Shown here piece after piece: positions 22,777 to 29,284 of a DNA stretch of 30,225 bases. Numbering within the stretch: the stretch's first letter is position 1; each line of letters begins with the position of its first letter. Source of the DNA: a virus. The notes beneath the pieces were generated by a model. That model ran no database searches and was not told the origin of the DNA. It worked only from the letters and a program-made list of their open reading frames with translations. The stretch covers positions 1 to 30,225 of IMG/VR virus record IMGVR_UViG_3300025636_000018, one strand, 5' to 3'. A program made the position numbers and the translations under genes.

Positions 22777-22936
22777 TTTAAACATTGAGTACTTAGGAAA
22801 GAAAGAGAAAAAAGGAGATACGGAGAAAGATATGTATCACTTGAGCTTCAAAACTTACAATGCAGAAATATCTGGAAAGTTTGAGAGAAGTGAAATAAGA
22901 CATTTGATTCAGCAACTTGACAACGCAATAGTATGA
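22766..22936 (+). CDS. Small hypothetical protein (56 aa)
   Basis: It overlaps the ParB-like gene by 11 bases and the DUF3310 gene by four. MKFDLNIEYLGKKEKKGDTE then MYHLSFKTYNAEISGKFERS forms a beta hairpin, and EIRHLIQQLDNAIV a helix. No family recognised. Confidence 0.55.
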   Translation: MKFDLNIEYLGKKEKKGDTEKDMYHLSFKTYNAEISGKFERSEIRHLIQQLDNAIV

Positions 22937-23160
22937 GAGCAACATATTTACATTACGAGAACGGAAAGGGATACGATGTTATCGACTTCATAAAAGACTA
23001 CAATTTAAACTTCAACAGAGGGAACATCATCAAGTATGTATGCAGAGCTGGAAAGAAAGAAAGCGAGTTGAGAGACTTGGAGAAAGCAGCAGACTATTTG
23101 AGGAGAGAGATTGAGTTCTTGAGAGATGAGCAACAGAAATGGATTGAAAAAAATAAATAA
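22933..23160 (+). CDS. DUF3310 protein
   Basis: The 75-aa protein matches DUF3310: YDVIDFIKDYNLNFNRGNII (14-33), KYVCRAGKKESELRDLEKAA and DYLRREIE, the invariant pattern of this phage family (YxVIDFIxxxxLxFxxGNxxKYxxRAGxKxxxxxDLxKAxxYL). It is common in phage early regions. The function is unknown; a nucleotide or kinase-related role is sometimes stated without firm proof. Confidence 0.8.
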   Translation: MRATYLHYENGKGYDVIDFIKDYNLNFNRGNIIKYVCRAGKKESELRDLEKAADYLRREIEFLRDEQQKWIEKNK

Positions 23161-23161
23161 A

Positions 23162-23515
23162 ATGAAATTACAGAAAATAGGAGAACAGATAAAAGAAATG
23201 ACTGGAGTTGATATATTCCAGCAAAGCAGAAGACGAGATCTTGTGGAGATGAGAAGCGTTGCAAACGTATTCATGCGTGAAACTTTAGGAATGGGGTGGA
23301 CAGAGATTGTTAGAGAATACAGAAAGAATGGATTTAAAACAACGCACAGATCAGTGATGTATTCTTGTGAAACTTATCCAGACCACAGTTTCTATAACAA
23401 GGAGCTTCCATTGATTCATGAAACTCTTTTAAATGATTCCAAGATTAATATCATAAGAAAAGTATCCACCTTATCTCCAGAGAAACTGGAAGCTATTGAG
23501 GAGATACTAAAATAA
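23162..23515 (+). CDS. DnaA domain IV-like DNA binding protein
   Basis: ATG 23162 is preferred to 23126 because it directly follows the previous stop. The 117-aa protein has RRRDLVEMRSVANVFMRETL (23-42), then GMGWTEIVREYRKNGFKTTH and RSVMYSCETYP (63-73). The R-S-V-A-N-V-F-M / T-T-H-R-S-V pattern parallels domain IV of DnaA (ARQIAMYLAR and DHSTVLHA), which binds DnaA boxes. It is without the AAA+ domain, so it may bind DNA at an origin or replace or block host DnaA. The rest is a helical tail (LSPEKLEAIEEILK). Confidence 0.6.
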   Translation: MKLQKIGEQIKEMTGVDIFQQSRRRDLVEMRSVANVFMRETLGMGWTEIVREYRKNGFKTTHRSVMYSCETYPDHSFYNKELPLIHETLLNDSKINIIRKVSTLSPEKLEAIEEILK

Positions 23516-23525
23516 TAAGAAAAAA

Positions 23526-23538
23526 TTTATATATAAGT
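23526..23538 (+). promoter_or_regulatory. AT motif before ParB/Mom pair (TTTATATATAAGT)
   Basis: TTTATATATAAGT directly abuts the ATG at 23539. Ten of 13 bases agree with the motif at 7988. It starts the modification pair, separate from the early operon. Confidence 0.4.
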
Positions 23539-24129
23539 ATGGAACTGATTGATATAAGAAAAGTAATAAAGAATCCAGACAATCCAAGAATCATAAGGGA
23601 TACAAAGTATCATAAACTTGTTAAAAGCATTAAAGAGTTTCCAGAGATGCTTAAGCTTAGACCAATTGTTGTAAACAATGATATGGTTGTGCTTGGAGGT
23701 AATATGAGATTGAGAGCTTGTAAAGAAGCTGGATTGAAAGAGGTCTGGATAATGAAAGCAGACAATCTTACTCCAATGCAAGAAAGAGAGTTTGTCGTAA
23801 AAGACAATGTAAACTTCGGAGAGTGGGACTGGGATTTATTGGCTAATGAATGGAACTCCGTTGAGCTTGAGGACTGGGGTATGGATAACTGGCAGAATAT
23901 GGATGACATTGAAACCAGTGATGCTTTCTCACTTCCAGATGGAGAGAAAGAGCCATTTCAACAGCAGACTTATACTCTTGCAGATAAACAAGTGGAGTTC
24001 ATAAAAGAAGCAATAAAAGAAATAAGACAAACAGAGGAGTTCAAATACGTTGAAACTTTTGGGAATGAGAACTCAAATGGAAACGCTTTATATTTATTAG
24101 TAAGCCAATGGGTAGAGCAAAGGAAATAA
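23539..24129 (+). CDS. ParB-like protein 2, coupled to Mom-like enzyme
   Basis: The N-terminal 70 residues carry a ParB-type domain: IKNPDNPRIIRDTKYHKLVK (10-29), SIKEFPEMLKLRPIVVNNDM, then VVLGGNMRLRACKEAGL (51-67), with the GGNMRLRA signature. After QEREFVVKDNVNFGEWDWDL (79-98), an element typical of ParB domains joined to DNA methylases, the rest is acidic (residues 100-150) and helical. The gene ends 22 bases inside the Mom-like gene, so the pair is co-translated. A role as guide or target recognition partner of the modification enzyme is inferred. Confidence 0.7.
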   Translation: MELIDIRKVIKNPDNPRIIRDTKYHKLVKSIKEFPEMLKLRPIVVNNDMVVLGGNMRLRACKEAGLKEVWIMKADNLTPMQEREFVVKDNVNFGEWDWDLLANEWNSVELEDWGMDNWQNMDDIETSDAFSLPDGEKEPFQQQTYTLADKQVEFIKEAIKEIRQTEEFKYVETFGNENSNGNALYLLVSQWVEQRK

Positions 24130-24773
24130 TCGTAAAAGTTATAAACTCTAAAGTAGCGAATGCTTTTGTAAAAAAACATCACTATTCTGGAAAGGTTGTT
24201 AATATGAGCAGTCTGCACTTCGGATGCTTCCTGGATAACCAATTGCATGGAGTAATGAGCTATGGAAGTCCAATGGATAAAAGAAACGTTCTTCCTTTAG
24301 TGGATTCTGGTGAAACAGATATAAACAAGAGATGGAATGAGATGTTAGAGCTTAACAGAATGGCTTTTGATGATTATCTTCCAAAGTATTCAGAGAGTAG
24401 ATGTATTGCAATCAGTATCCGCATGATCAAAAAGAATGCACCGCAGATTAAATGGATATTAAGCTACTCGGATGCAACGCAGTGCGGAGATGGAACAATA
24501 TACAGAGCCAGCGGATTTAAGCTAACACAAATAAATAAAAACGGAACAATATATCAACTTGCAAATGGAGAGATAGTAGCGAAGCGTGGAGATAGTAAGT
24601 ATGACTTTAAAGGAGCTAAAGCTCTTGAAGGATTCCAAAATAGGTACATTCTCTTAATAGATAAAAGCTGTAAGATAGTGCCAGAGATATTAGACTTCAA
24701 AATGATTGATGAGCTTGGAGCTGGTATGTATAAAGGAGAAAAAATAACCCTCCAGGAGAGGAGGGAAACTTAG
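24108..24773 (+). CDS. mom: Mom-like DNA modification enzyme
   Basis: The 221-aa protein resembles phage Mu Mom, a GNAT-fold enzyme that changes adenines in phage DNA to a carbamoylmethyl form and so blocks restriction enzymes. Visible are KKHHYSGKVV (22-31), a Mom-like metal-binding HHY, ELNRMAF (81-87), SESRCIAISIRMIKKNAPQI, then KWILSYSDATQCGDGTIYRA with D122 and Y132 in the SxxDxxxxGxGTIYxAxxF pattern. In Mu Mom, corresponding His-Tyr, Asp and Tyr residues matter for activity. The close of the gene holds a CCCTCC/GGAGGG hairpin. ParB-like protein 2 is its upstream partner. Confidence 0.75.
   Translation: MGRAKEIIVKVINSKVANAFVKKHHYSGKVVNMSSLHFGCFLDNQLHGVMSYGSPMDKRNVLPLVDSGETDINKRWNEMLELNRMAFDDYLPKYSESRCIAISIRMIKKNAPQIKWILSYSDATQCGDGTIYRASGFKLTQINKNGTIYQLANGEIVAKRGDSKYDFKGAKALEGFQNRYILLIDKSCKIVPEILDFKMIDELGAGMYKGEKITLQERRET
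24748..24765 (+). other. GC-rich hairpin at end of Mom-like gene
   Basis: CCCTCC (24748-24753) pairs perfectly with GGAGGG (24760-24765) around AGGAGA, with no T run after it. It lies nine bases before the tRNA-like element and may be an RNA structure or part of a packaging site. Confidence 0.4.
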
Positions 24774-24843
24774 AGCGGTGAGGTCGATATGAACGCCATC
24801 TCTTGACTGGATGCCAAGTATTTTACTTTTAAACTACCACCGC
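24774..24843 (-). tRNA. Degenerate tRNA-Gly(UCC)-like element
   Basis: The - strand from 24843 to 24774 is 70 bases and folds as a tRNA. A seven-pair acceptor stem is GCGGTGG/TCACCGC. TA follows at positions 8-9. The D-arm is GTTT-AAAAGTA-AAAT. A five-pair anticodon stem is CTTGG/TCAAG with loop CATCCAG, giving anticodon TCC. The T-arm has loop TTCATAT on a weak stem (GGCG/CGACC with a bulged A). It departs from a normal tRNA at key sites: A in place of U33, U in place of A58, and A where G18 is expected. The overall alignment with bacterial tRNA-Gly(UCC) is still good. A 7/8 TAnnTTTG-like box (TAACTTTA) lies upstream on the - strand at 24877-24870. A pseudo-tRNA, a tRNA mimic or a packaging structure are all possible. 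Confidence 0.5.
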
Positions 24844-24907
24844 ATTTGAATAGAATGAAAACATTGAGATAAAGTTACAAAAAATAAGGATATAATATAA
24901 AAAAGTT
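24844..24907. other. Short gene-free spacer before terminase
   Basis: These 64 bases are AT-rich and hold no gene. No good + strand promoter box is visible. Together with the tRNA-like element they form the 134-base gap before the terminase small subunit, where pac or cos sites often lie. Confidence 0.3.
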
Positions 24908-25264
24908 ATGAACAAAACTGAACAACATAAAAAAGCAATAATTGAAGCACTGGAGAAATCTCTGGGTGTGGTAACAACTGCATGTAAGAAAGTTGGAGTA
25001 GGAAGAACAACATTTTATGGATGGTTAAAAGATGATCCAGAGTTTGCTGAAAAAGTAAATGATATCCAGGAAATCGCTCTTGACTTTGTTGAGAGTAAAT
25101 TATTTGAAAATATCAAAGATGGTAAAACAGCAGAGATGATCTTCTACTTAAAGAGCAAAGGAAAGAAAAGAGGATACGTTGAAAGACAAGAAATAACTGG
25201 AGCTGATGGAATGCCAACTGATTTTAAAATTGAGATAATTGACAAGATCAAGGATACAGACTAA
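24908..25264 (+). CDS. Terminase small subunit
   Basis: The 118-aa protein has an N-terminal helix-turn-helix, EALEKSLGVVTTACKKVGVG, then RTTFYGWLKDDPEFAEKVND (about 13-52), typical of small terminases that recognise the packaging site. A long helix follows (EIALDFVESKLFENIKDGKT), then AEMIFYLKSKGKKRGYVERQ, the known end of this family. The overlap of 26 bases with the large subunit gene is in line with coupled translation. Confidence 0.85.
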   Translation: MNKTEQHKKAIIEALEKSLGVVTTACKKVGVGRTTFYGWLKDDPEFAEKVNDIQEIALDFVESKLFENIKDGKTAEMIFYLKSKGKKRGYVERQEITGADGMPTDFKIEIIDKIKDTD

Positions 25265-26402
25265 CATTGTCTACCGCCATTTGCAGAACAGTACTGGCAA
25301 AATAGCAATACACGAGGGTGGAACAAGAAGTGGAAAGACTTGGAATGTTTTACTCTTCCTTGTTTTTGACTATTGCTTAAGCTCTAAAGGAAGAACATTG
25401 ACTATTTGCAGAAAGACTTTCCCAAGCGTTAGAGCTACTGTCATGCGTGATTTCTTAACTATATTGAAGCAGTATGGACTTTATAGAGAAGAGAATCATA
25501 ATAAATCAAATAGTGAATACAAGCTAAATGGAAATCTCATTGAATTTATTTCTGTTGATCAACCGCAAAAGATAAGAGGTCGCAAAAGAGATATCTTATT
25601 TATTAATGAAGCCAATGAGCTGGACTATGAAGATTGGCAACAGTTAGTATTCAGAACGCAAGAGAAAATCATAATTGATTACAATCCATCTGATGAATAC
25701 CACTGGATATATGACAAGGTTATCCCAAGAGATGATGCTGACTTTTATCGAACAACTTATTTAGACAATCCATTCCTGGAGCAGAGCATCGTTGAGGAGA
25801 TTGAGCGTTTAAAGGAAACAGATGAACAATACTGGCAAATATACGGACTTGGACAGAGAGGAATCAGTAAAGCAACTATCTTTAAGTATTATGAAACTGA
25901 TAAGATTCCATATGATGCAGAGTTTGTGAGCTTTGGAGCTGATGCTGGATATACAAATGACCCAAGCACTTTAGTATCTGTATATAAGAAAGATTACAAT
26001 CTATATATCCAAGAGCATCTTTATAGAACAATGATGACAACAAAGGATTTAAGCGACCATTTTAAACAAGTGGGAGTTGGGAGGAATACTATCTTTTTTG
26101 ATTCAGCAGAGCCACGTTTAATTGATGAATTGAGGAGAATGGGACACAATATACAACCATCATTAAAAGGAAGAGATTCTGTAAATGCTGGTATTGATTT
26201 ATTGAAGAGATTCAAGATACATATTACAAAGGATAGTGATCATGCAATCCAGGAGTTTAGAAACTATAAATGGCAAGAGGACAGAAGTGGAAAGCTGACA
26301 AATAAACCAGTGGATAAGAACAACCATATTATTGATGCTGTCAGGTATGCAACTTACTCATTATTAAGCAGACCGAACTTTGGTAAATATGCTGTCCATT
26401 AA
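25239..26402 (+). CDS. Terminase large subunit
   Basis: The 387-aa protein is the packaging motor ATPase and nuclease (PBSX family look). The start is TTG at 25239; a stop codon lies directly before it and no ATG precedes the conserved IQTNIVYRHL. Walker A is GGTRSGKT (27-34), Walker B is DILFINEA (118-125), with LSSKGRTLTICRKTFPSVRA (47-66) between. The nuclease domain has FGADAGYTND (232-241, D235) and the last acidic site in HIIDAVRYATYSLL (D366). The length is a little short of the usual 400-450 aa. The next gene is not the portal but a tail gene, which is unusual. Confidence 0.9.
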   Translation: MTRSRIQTNIVYRHLQNSTGKIAIHEGGTRSGKTWNVLLFLVFDYCLSSKGRTLTICRKTFPSVRATVMRDFLTILKQYGLYREENHNKSNSEYKLNGNLIEFISVDQPQKIRGRKRDILFINEANELDYEDWQQLVFRTQEKIIIDYNPSDEYHWIYDKVIPRDDADFYRTTYLDNPFLEQSIVEEIERLKETDEQYWQIYGLGQRGISKATIFKYYETDKIPYDAEFVSFGADAGYTNDPSTLVSVYKKDYNLYIQEHLYRTMMTTKDLSDHFKQVGVGRNTIFFDSAEPRLIDELRRMGHNIQPSLKGRDSVNAGIDLLKRFKIHITKDSDHAIQEFRNYKWQEDRSGKLTNKPVDKNNHIIDAVRYATYSLLSRPNFGKYAVH

Positions 26403-26421
26403 TCACTAAAAAATTATTAAA

Positions 26422-26438
26422 TTGTTTATATATTAATA
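26422..26438 (+). promoter_or_regulatory. TTGTTTATATATTAATA motif before tail operon
   Basis: Identical over 17 bases to 7985-8001 before the portal operon. It ends 11 bases before ATG 26450, so it cannot act simply as a start-codon context here. This supports a promoter or other DNA signal. Confidence 0.5.
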
Positions 26439-26449
26439 AGCACAAGAAT

Positions 26450-27094
26450 ATGAATTACAAAATTACAATACCAACTTCATTAAATGAGATAACTCTGGGA
26501 CAGTATCAAGAGTTTGTTAAATTAAGTGAGCTCCCAGAAGCAGAGCTCCAGTTGAAAGCAGTTGAAATCTTCTGCAATGTGCCAAAGGAAGCAGTTAGAG
26601 GAATGAGAGCGACTGATATTGCAGAGATATCTGAAATCATAAACAATATGTTTGATACTAAGCATCAGCTCATTAATAGCTTCAAATTAAATGGTCAAGA
26701 GTATGGATTTATTCCATCACTGGAAGATATGACGTTTGGAGAGTATATTGACTTAGATACTTTTATCGGAGACAATGATAATCTGCACAGAGCTGTAAAC
26801 GTACTCTTTAGACCAATGGAGATGAAGAGAGGAAACAGATATTTCATAAAAGAATACAATCCAGATAGTTTTGAGATTGCAAAAGAGTTTCCTTTGGATG
26901 CAGTGCTTGGTTCTATTGTTTTTTTTTACAATTTAGGGAAAGACTTGTCTACAGTTATGATCAACTCTTTGGACAAGAAGAACGAGCAGATTTTAGCGGA
27001 GTATCTAATTTCACAAGAAAATGGGGATGGTACAACTCCATCTTTGCAATCGCTAACGGAGATATTACAAAGTTTGAATATATCTCTAAATTAA
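26450..27094 (+). CDS. Tail assembly chaperone, short (zero-frame) form
   Basis: The 214-aa zero-frame product starts MNYKITIPTSLNEITLGQYQ and carries a tail chaperone-like body (EFVKLSELPEAELQLKAVEI, SLEDMTFGEYIDLDTFIGDN). Past the T9 run it reads YNLGKDLSTVMINSL and ends SLTEILQSLNISLN. In Bacteroidota phages this position carries a gpG-like chaperone for the tape measure. The C-terminal 55 residues overlap a second coding frame, a sign of translational frameshifting (see the long form). The chaperone lies next to terL, far from the tape measure. Confidence 0.75.
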   Translation: MNYKITIPTSLNEITLGQYQEFVKLSELPEAELQLKAVEIFCNVPKEAVRGMRATDIAEISEIINNMFDTKHQLINSFKLNGQEYGFIPSLEDMTFGEYIDLDTFIGDNDNLHRAVNVLFRPMEMKRGNRYFIKEYNPDSFEIAKEFPLDAVLGSIVFFYNLGKDLSTVMINSLDKKNEQILAEYLISQENGDGTTPSLQSLTEILQSLNISLN

Positions 27095-27180
27095 ATGTGC
27101 ATGAATGTTTAACATTTTTAACTTTCTCTAAAGAAAAGAATGAGTTGGAAGCCAGACAAATAAAAAGTAAATTCAAATGA
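26450..27180 (+). CDS. Tail assembly chaperone, long form by -1 frameshift
   Basis: At 26919-26927 nine T follow a G. The slippery heptamer T TTT TTT (26920-26926) permits a -1 slip: codons GTT TTT TTT change to frame -1 and continue at TTA (26926-26928). The -1 frame stays open for 84 codons to TGA 27178-27180 and ends in a perfect ATGA overlap with the next gene. The added part reads LQFRERLVYSYDQLFGQEER, then FTRKWGWYNSIFAIANGDIT and NVHECLTFLTFSKEKNELEA, the WGWYxxxxxxAxGDIxKF pattern I know from chaperone C-termini in this phage group. The fusion would be 243 aa. This parallels lambda G/GT, but with a much higher T content. Confidence 0.75.
26919..26927 (+). promoter_or_regulatory. Slippery T9 run for -1 frameshift
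   Basis: Nine consecutive T within the chaperone gene; the zero-frame heptamer is T TTT TTT at 26920-26926. Polymerase slippage on the same run is an alternative way to reach the -1 frame. Confidence 0.6.
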
Positions 27181-27647
27181 GCAATACAGGAGTAAGAGGA
27201 TTTTATCTATTAATTGAAGCAATCAAAAACCAGCTTCTTAATGATGTCAATGTAAATACAGTAACCACTGGAGATATTTATGACATTGATTTATCAAAGC
27301 AGAGCATCTTTCCTTTGTGCCATATAATTATAAACAACGTAAGCACTCAAGAGCAAACGCTAACTTTTAACGTAAGTATTCTTGCAATGGATATCGTTGA
27401 TGAAAGCAAAGAGGAAACAAGTGATATATTCAGAGGTAATAATAATGAACAAGATATTTTGAATACTCAACTTGCTGTTCTTAATAAGCTGGTAATGGTT
27501 TTGAGAAAAGGAGTTCTTTACTCGGATCAATATCAACTGGATGGAGATGCAAATCTTGAGCCATTCTATGAGCGGTTTGAGAATCGACTTGCTGGATGGG
27601 CAGCAACATTTGATGTCTTTGTTAGAAATGACATTGATATATGTTAG
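27177..27647 (+). CDS. Tail terminator/completion-like protein
   Basis: The 156-aa protein has MSNTGVRGFYLLIEAIKNQL, FPLCHIIINNVSTQEQTLTF, NVSILAMDIVDESKEETSDI, an EQDILNTQLAVLNKLVMVLR helix and a closing RLAGWAATFDVFVRNDIDIC. This alpha/beta layout is that of minor tail proteins of gpU or Neck-like kind. It overlaps the chaperone long form by four bases and the next gene by seven bases. I set it as a completion protein by position and pattern. Confidence 0.55.
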   Translation: MSNTGVRGFYLLIEAIKNQLLNDVNVNTVTTGDIYDIDLSKQSIFPLCHIIINNVSTQEQTLTFNVSILAMDIVDESKEETSDIFRGNNNEQDILNTQLAVLNKLVMVLRKGVLYSDQYQLDGDANLEPFYERFENRLAGWAATFDVFVRNDIDIC

Positions 27648-28171
27648 CAGAGAAATACTTAAGAGATGAATTGAACAAGTTTGCAAAGTATGTGATTCAG
27701 CAAAGCAGAAGCAACTTAACTAAAGGCAAAAAGAACGCTTCTAAGGATCTATACAATAGTTTGGGGTATGATATATCTCAAAGTGCAAAGGAGACGTCAA
27801 TGGCTTTTAAAATGGCTGATTACGGAGATTTTGTAGATAAGGGAGTTCAAGGAAAAGATAAAAGCATTAAAGCTCCAAACAGTCCATACAAGTTCGGTAG
27901 AAAGACTGGAAAGAAAGGTGGATTGACTAAGGGCATTGATAAGTGGGTAAGGAGAAGAGGAATACAGTTCAGAGATAAGAAAGGAAGATTTTTAAGTTAT
28001 GAGCAAACTTCTTTCATTATAACAAGAAGCGTTTACAGCACTGGAATAAAAGCAAGTATGTTTTTTACAAAGCCATTTGAAAGAGCATTCAAAAGACTTC
28101 CAGATGATCTTGTAAAAGCTTATTCAATAGGAATTGAAAAACAGATACAAATAAATTTAAAAGAGAAATAA
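27641..28171 (+). CDS. HK97 gp10-like tail completion protein
   Basis: The 176-aa protein is basic with MLAEKYLRDELNKFAKYVIQ, the helix-rich start typical of gp10-like neck proteins, a central YGDFVDKGVQGKDKSIKAPN with the DYGDFVDKG signature of this class, and GKKGGLTKGIDKWVRRRGIQ, FIITRSVYSTGIKASMFFTK and PFERAF. The YG..VDxG...xT.F...P element is the best support. It probably joins head and tail. It is placed one base before the next gene. Confidence 0.65.
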   Translation: MLAEKYLRDELNKFAKYVIQQSRSNLTKGKKNASKDLYNSLGYDISQSAKETSMAFKMADYGDFVDKGVQGKDKSIKAPNSPYKFGRKTGKKGGLTKGIDKWVRRRGIQFRDKKGRFLSYEQTSFIITRSVYSTGIKASMFFTKPFERAFKRLPDDLVKAYSIGIEKQIQINLKEK

Positions 28172-29284
28172 ATGTCAAAGATTAATGCAAGAAGTCCATA
28201 TTATATAAATATAACAGCTACAAATTTACGTAGAGTAGATATGGAGTTATATGTATACACTGGAACGCAAACAACAGACAGAGATAATAAATTCACATTG
28301 ACATCTTTTGCAATAAATGAAAATGTAACTTTTGAGATAGGAGAAATAGTAAGAGATTATCTTTTACAGACTTTTGATGGAGATTATGAAACTTTAAATG
28401 TTTGGGTAGATTATAGAACAAAATTAACTACAACAGTCTCACAGCAAGATTATGGTGCGTTTACTCAATTAGTAGGTTTTGATGGATACGGATACTATGA
28501 AGATGAAGCAAATCCAGAGAATGATTCTGGACTTTTACAGAGCAACAATATTGTTGTTAAACTTGATGATGCTCCAGCAACTATTCCAGTTGATACATCA
28601 ACAGCAAATCAAGTAACTTATGAGCTTAATGGAGAGCTTGTATATACTAAAGCAATAAGCAGTAGCTTAGAAAGTGATGAGCAAATAGAATACGTTACTA
28701 ATGGAATTAATGGTGCAGATGATTTTGAAAATAGAGTAATACAAGATGGAGGAACTTTTGAGGACAGTTCATGTTTGCAAGAGTTTTCAGATGATTTCAT
28801 TTTATTTGATTTTGATACTATTTATATTGATACAGATGATGGAGTTATAAAGCTAACAGTTGATAATATCCAGGAGTGCAAATATCAACCGCACAAAATT
28901 ACTTTTGTAAATAAGTTTGGAGCTCTTCAAGATATATGGTTTTTTAAGAGATCAAATGAAACTCTGACAACTAAAGATGAATCATTCAAAAGAAACATCA
29001 TTGTCAATGGAGCTTATAATTCAAGTAGACATCAAGATAAAACTCTTACAAAAAATGGAAGTGAAAAGCTAACTTTAAACACTGGCTTTTATCCAGAGGA
29101 ATACAATGAAGTTTTTAAACAGTTACAGCTTTCGGAAGATTGCTGGATTGAGATTGAAAATAAAACTCTTCCTATAAAAATAAGCGGTGGAAGTTTCTCT
29201 TATAAAACAGTTATCAATGATAAGTTAATTAATTATACAATTGACATTGAGTTTGCTTTTGATACTATAAACAATATACGTTAA
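28172..29284 (+). CDS. Tail protein (370 aa)
   Basis: A beta-rich protein starting MSKINARSPYYINITATNLR, with ELYVYTGTQTTDRDNKFTLT, VTFEIGEIVRDYLLQTF, a middle of 150 residues with many Asp and Thr, and a late KITFVNKFGALQDIWFFKRS, TKDESFKRNIIVNGAYNSSR and LNTGFYPEEYNEVFKQLQLS. I have met this type, always beside the tail tip gene of flavobacterial phages. Its role may be distal tail or baseplate hub. It meets the next gene in TAATG. Confidence 0.6.
   Translation: MSKINARSPYYINITATNLRRVDMELYVYTGTQTTDRDNKFTLTSFAINENVTFEIGEIVRDYLLQTFDGDYETLNVWVDYRTKLTTTVSQQDYGAFTQLVGFDGYGYYEDEANPENDSGLLQSNNIVVKLDDAPATIPVDTSTANQVTYELNGELVYTKAISSSLESDEQIEYVTNGINGADDFENRVIQDGGTFEDSSCLQEFSDDFILFDFDTIYIDTDDGVIKLTVDNIQECKYQPHKITFVNKFGALQDIWFFKRSNETLTTKDESFKRNIIVNGAYNSSRHQDKTLTKNGSEKLTLNTGFYPEEYNEVFKQLQLSEDCWIEIENKTLPIKISGGSFSYKTVINDKLINYTIDIEFAFDTINNIR

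Noticed and set aside
24774-24843. Attachment site derived from a tRNA
   Set aside because: No integrase is visible, and attP copies are usually exact 3' tRNA parts, not a whole degenerate tRNA.
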